A stretch of DNA of 10,025 bases, taken from Vulcanimicrobiota bacterium (GTDB lineage: Bacteria > Vulcanimicrobiota > Vulcanimicrobiia > Vulcanimicrobiales > Vulcanimicrobiaceae). The stretch lies in contig PMFP01000022.1 in NCBI GenBank assembly GCA_003155175.1, positions 3,723 through 13,747 of the forward strand, written 5' to 3'. Each line of letters opens with the position of its first letter. The first letter of the stretch is position 1. Below are positions 7,384-10,025 of the stretch, piece by piece. A program made the translations under genes and the position numbers. Below the pieces are notes generated by a model, which saw only the letters and a program-made list of their open reading frames with translations, was not told the origin of the DNA and made no database searches.

Positions 7384-8844
7384 GTGACGCAACCCCAACG
7401 CATCATCGTCCTAGGCGCGGGCATCACGGGTCTCGCGGCGGCGCACCGCTGCCGCGAACTCGCGTCCGCGCAGGGCCGCGCCGTCGCCGTAACCGTGCTC
7501 GAACGCTCGGAGCGCGCCGGCGGCTGCATCGAGACGCTCTACGACGACGGATACATCGCGGAGACCGGTCCGGATTCTCTCGTCACCGAGAAACCGGCGG
7601 CGCTCGATTTGGCGAGGCGCCTCGGCCTGGAACGCGACGTGACGCCGATGCGGCCGGAATATCGCGGCGCGCGCGTCGTGCGGAGTGGCCGGCTGATCCC
7701 AATCCCCGACGACTTCAGGCTGTTCACGCCGACGTCGCTGGCCGGGCTGGTGCGAAGCCGCCTCTTCAGTCCGGCGGGGCTTTCGCGCGCGGCCGTCGAG
7801 CCGTTCGTTCCGCGCCGCCGCGACGACGGCGACGAAAGCCTCGCGTCCTTCGTCACGCGGCGCTTCGGAAGCGACGTATTGAACCGGCTCGCCCAGCCGC
7901 TCATCGGCGGCATCTACTGCGGCGATCCGAAGCGCTTGAGCATGCAGGCGACGATGCCGCAGATGCTCGCGTTGGAACGCAAGCATGGCAGCGTCGTGCT
8001 CGCGATGCGCTCGGCCTCGCGAAAAGCGCGCGGGGCTGCGCCGCCGCCACCGCGACTGGTGAGTTTGCGCGGCGGTTTGGGCACGCTCACGGCGGCGCTG
8101 GAACGCGAGCTGCGCGACTGCATCCAAACCTCGTCCGACGTGCGATCGCTGCGACGCACGGCCGGCGGTGACGGCTGGACCGTCGCGCTTGCGGACGGCC
8201 GCGAAATGGAAGCCGACGCGGTCGTCTGTGCGCTCCCGGCTTCGGCGAGCGCGCGGCTGCTCGCGGCGACTGCGCCCCGCCTCTCGGATTTGCTCGCATC
8301 CATCACGTACCACACGGCGGCGACCGTAACGATGGCGTACGCCGAGCGCGACGTCGCGGGCCTTCCGCGCTGCACGGGCTTCGTCGTGCCGCACGTCGAG
8401 GGGCGCAAGATTCTCTCCGCGACGTTCTCGAGTCAGAAGTATCCCGGCCGCGCCCCGGCCGGATACGCGCTCCTGCGCGCCTACATCGGCGGCGCGCTGC
8501 AGCCGTCGGTACCGAAGCTCGGCGACGACGAGATGGTGGACGTGGTGCGGTCGGAGTTTCGCGAGCTGCTCGGCATTACGGCGGAGCCGCTGTTTTCGAT
8601 CGTGCGCCGCTGGCCGGGCGCGCTTCCCGAGTACGCCGTCGGGCACGTGGATCTCGTGGCGCAGATCTTCGGCGAGGTTTCGGCCATGGAGGGCTTCGCG
8701 CTGGCCGGATCGGCCTATCGCGGCGTCGGGATCGCGGACTGCATACGCGGCGGCGAGGAAGCCGCCCAAACGGTGCTTTCCTCCGCCCCGCGGCCCCCTG
8801 CGGCTTTGCGGCTTGACGAGGTGCGGAGCGCCGGAATACCATAG
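7384..8844 (+). CDS. hemY: Protoporphyrinogen oxidase, FAD-dependent (HemY/HemG-eukaryotic-type family)
   Basis: 486 residues, the usual length for the family. The GTG start has AGGA at 7372-7375, eight bases upstream and overlapping the bchJ stop. The Rossmann FAD motif is G11-A-G13-I-T-G16 and the ribose-binding acidic residue is E40 in VLERSERAGG; TGPDSL, LAQPLIGGIYCGDP, and the C-terminal FAD-binding stretch LAGSAYRGVGIADCI (about 440-454) are typical of HemY. It oxidises protoporphyrinogen IX to protoporphyrin IX, usually with O2, at the membrane. That product feeds both heme and Mg-porphyrin synthesis, which explains its place after bchE and bchJ. Some homologues act instead as coproporphyrinogen III oxidase (CgoX) in the coproporphyrin heme route; that cannot be excluded from the sequence alone, but a bacteriochlorophyll maker needs protoporphyrin IX. 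Confidence 0.93.
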   Translation: MTQPQRIIVLGAGITGLAAAHRCRELASAQGRAVAVTVLERSERAGGCIETLYDDGYIAETGPDSLVTEKPAALDLARRLGLERDVTPMRPEYRGARVVRSGRLIPIPDDFRLFTPTSLAGLVRSRLFSPAGLSRAAVEPFVPRRRDDGDESLASFVTRRFGSDVLNRLAQPLIGGIYCGDPKRLSMQATMPQMLALERKHGSVVLAMRSASRKARGAAPPPPRLVSLRGGLGTLTAALERELRDCIQTSSDVRSLRRTAGGDGWTVALADGREMEADAVVCALPASASARLLAATAPRLSDLLASITYHTAATVTMAYAERDVAGLPRCTGFVVPHVEGRKILSATFSSQKYPGRAPAGYALLRAYIGGALQPSVPKLGDDEMVDVVRSEFRELLGITAEPLFSIVRRWPGALPEYAVGHVDLVAQIFGEVSAMEGFALAGSAYRGVGIADCIRGGEEAAQTVLSSAPRPPAALRLDEVRSAGIP

Positions 8845-8861
8845 GGGTCGCTAGATCGACC

Positions 8862-8867
8862 GGGAGG
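8862..8867 (+). promoter_or_regulatory. Strong Shine-Dalgarno that decides the start of the next gene
   Basis: GGGAGG lies eight bases before the ATG at 8876. The in-frame GTG at 8867 overlaps this motif and so cannot be the start. A weak 5-bp dyad, GGTCG (8846-8850) with CGACC (8857-8861), sits directly before it. Confidence 0.8.
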
Positions 8868-8875
8868 TGTTTGTC

Positions 8876-9319
8876 ATGCGCATCGGCATGAGTTCCGTTT
8901 TCTTCCTAGGGTTTTTGAGCGCGTCGCTATGCGCTGCGGGCGCCACCGGTACGGCGCGCATTCAGCAGGGCGACGGCTCGGTGAAAGTCTACAACAACGT
9001 GCGCATCGTCGTGCAGCACAAGACGATGTCCATTACGTCGAGCGACGGCAAGGGGACCATCGTCATCAGCAAAGCCGCCTGCACGCAGATCAACGACATG
9101 TACCGCTGCCTTCCGTATGCGGTGACGTTGGACCAAAACGGCCAGAGCATCCCGATCTCGCTTCAGAGCGGGACCGTGTGGCTGAATCCCACGACGGCCC
9201 AGCAGCAGCTGCCCCAGTCGGCAACGCAAGTCCAACCGCACGGCGTCGTGCTGTCGCTCCAAACCAAGAGAGGAACGTACGTGTCGCTGACCGGCACGGC
9301 GGACGTGTTAAGCAAATGA
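8876..9319 (+). CDS. Small exported protein of unknown function
   Basis: 147 residues from the ATG at 8876, chosen for its strong ribosome binding site. The N-terminus MRIGMSSVFFLGFLSASLCA has the charge, hydrophobic core and small-residue end of a Sec signal peptide, cut probably near residues 20-24; the cysteine there does not fit a lipobox well. The mature part, about 125 residues, looks all-beta and hydrophilic, with alternating patterns such as VKVYNNVRIVVQHKTMSITS and GTIVISK, and has two cysteines, in KAACTQ and YRCLPY, that could form a disulfide. I do not recognise a family. It follows hemY by 31 bases and overlaps the next gene as ATGA, so it is probably made together with that surface protein. 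Confidence 0.8.
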   Translation: MRIGMSSVFFLGFLSASLCAAGATGTARIQQGDGSVKVYNNVRIVVQHKTMSITSSDGKGTIVISKAACTQINDMYRCLPYAVTLDQNGQSIPISLQSGTVWLNPTTAQQQLPQSATQVQPHGVVLSLQTKRGTYVSLTGTADVLSK

Positions 9320-10025
9320 ACGCACGACAGATGAGCGCGGCCTGCCTGGTTCTGGCGCTGCTTCCCATCGCGGCCGGCGCCCGCGGGTTCTCCGGCGGCG
9401 GCGGCGGAGGCTTCCGGGGAGGGGGCGGTGGAGATTTTTCGCGCGGCGGAGGCGGTGGCGGCTTCGACTTCCACAACGACGCGCCCGCATCGCACCCGCA
9501 GAGTTTCGACCATTCCAGCACGGGGCCGGCCGGCACCAGCCACTCGACGACGGCGACGAACACCGGAAACGGCTACAATCGCACGACGACCTCGAGCAAC
9601 GGGAATTACAACCGGACGTCGAGCGGCAGCGCGAGCAACGGCCAGTACAACCACAGCAGCAGCGCTTCGAACGGCTACGCGAACCGCAGCGGCAGCACGA
9701 GCGCCAACGCCAATACCGGAAACTACAGCCACAACGGCAGCGGCAGCAACGGCACGGGCTCGTATAACACGAACACGAACGGAAACGCCTACAACCACAC
9801 GTCGAGCACCAACACGAACGCGAGCAACGTCTACGGACAGTCGTATCACGGCGGAACCTACACGAACAACGGCTACGCTTATCACGGCGCGTACGGGAAC
9901 CCGGGCTACTACGGCAACTACCACTACGTGGCCAATCCCGTCTACGGATCCTACGGGGCGTGGGGATGGAACGGCGGCGTTGCTTGGGACGCGGCGCCCT
10001 ACTATTGGGGCGGCGGGTTCTGGGG
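9316..10025 (+). CDS. Exported Gly-rich then Asn/Ser/Thr/Tyr-rich low-complexity protein, 3' end missing
   Basis: The frame from the ATG at 9316 (ATGA overlap with the previous stop) is open to the window end: 236 complete codons without a stop. An alternative ATG lies at 9331. The N-terminus (MSAACLVLALLPIAAGARG) is a clear signal peptide. Residues about 25-55 are glycine-rich (runs of five or six Gly with F/R/D). From about residue 75 to 175 there are imperfect repeats of 10-15 residues around N-G-x-Y-N-[RH]-[TS]-S, for example NGYNRT, GNYNRTSSGS, NGQYNHSSS, GNAYNHTSS. The last visible part is rich in Tyr, Gly and Trp (YGNYHYV, GAWGWNGG, PYYWGGG). The composition suggests a flexible or amyloid-like surface or matrix protein. 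No specific function can be assigned. Confidence 0.85.
   Translation, partial: MNARQMSAACLVLALLPIAAGARGFSGGGGGGFRGGGGGDFSRGGGGGGFDFHNDAPASHPQSFDHSSTGPAGTSHSTTATNTGNGYNRTTTSSNGNYNRTSSGSASNGQYNHSSSASNGYANRSGSTSANANTGNYSHNGSGSNGTGSYNTNTNGNAYNHTSSTNTNASNVYGQSYHGGTYTNNGYAYHGAYGNPGYYGNYHYVANPVYGSYGAWGWNGGVAWDAAPYYWGGGFW

Larger units (their letters stand above)
4058..8844 (+). other. Predicted transcription unit: SPASM radical SAM - bchE - bchJ - hemY
   Basis: The four genes are co-directional with junctions of ATGA (4-base overlap, 5149-5152), TGATG (1-base overlap, 6771) and a 10-base gap (7374-7383), a layout typical of co-transcription and translational coupling. The leader 3914-4057 is the only gap large enough for a promoter. 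Three of the four products belong to, or closely resemble enzymes of, late tetrapyrrole synthesis. No clear intrinsic terminator follows hemY, and the next gene starts 31 bases later, so read-through into the exported-protein genes is possible. Confidence 0.75.

Noticed and set aside
5005..8769. Long minus-strand frames opposite bchE (about 581 codons) and hemY (about 452 codons)
   Set aside because: Both lie wholly or mostly inside well-recognised + strand genes and show no family motifs, so they are shadow frames.
8846..8861. GGTCG/CGACC hairpin after hemY as an intrinsic terminator
   Set aside because: The stem is only five base pairs and is followed by the Shine-Dalgarno of the next gene, not by a T-run.

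Overview
This is a GC-rich, densely coding chromosomal window with every recognisable gene on the + strand. The strongest signal is a four-gene, tightly overlapping unit at 4058-8844: a SPASM-type radical SAM protein, BchE (oxygen-independent Mg-protoporphyrin IX monomethyl ester cyclase), BchJ (V4R-domain protein of bacteriochlorophyll synthesis) and a HemY-type FAD protoporphyrinogen oxidase. BchE and BchJ side by side point to an anoxygenic phototroph, or a lineage that has kept bacteriochlorophyll genes. The GC-rich sequence, the DUF11/DUF7933-like repeat protein and the Gly/Asn-rich secreted protein would fit a phototrophic Eremiobacterota (WPS-2, Vulcanimicrobium-like) genome. That placement is inference from general knowledge; there is no rRNA or other phylogenetic marker here.

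Layout: 1-3792 is the 3' part of a very long surface or secreted protein, made of one partial and seven complete repeats of about 131 residues, a DUF11-like domain, an SdrD_B/Cna_B-like domain and a strongly basic tail. 3839-3913 is a tRNA-Thr(GGT) with encoded CCA. 3914-4057 is non-coding; it holds a small inverted repeat after the tRNA and a larger dyad (4008-4048) just before the pigment genes. 4058-8844 is the tetrapyrrole unit. 8876-9319 and 9316-10025 are two exported proteins joined by an ATGA overlap; the second is a low-complexity protein cut by the window end. No gap between genes exceeds about 145 bases.

How the genes fit together: HemY makes protoporphyrin IX, the last intermediate shared by heme and (bacterio)chlorophyll. 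After Mg insertion and methylation by enzymes not in this window, BchE closes the isocyclic ring E, and BchJ probably handles or delivers Mg-porphyrin intermediates. The SPASM radical SAM protein that opens the unit has no assigned step. Its resemblance to heme-pathway radical SAM enzymes (NirJ/AhbC/AhbD type) and its translational coupling to bchE make it the best candidate here for an undescribed tetrapyrrole function. No mobile element, CRISPR array or transposase was seen.
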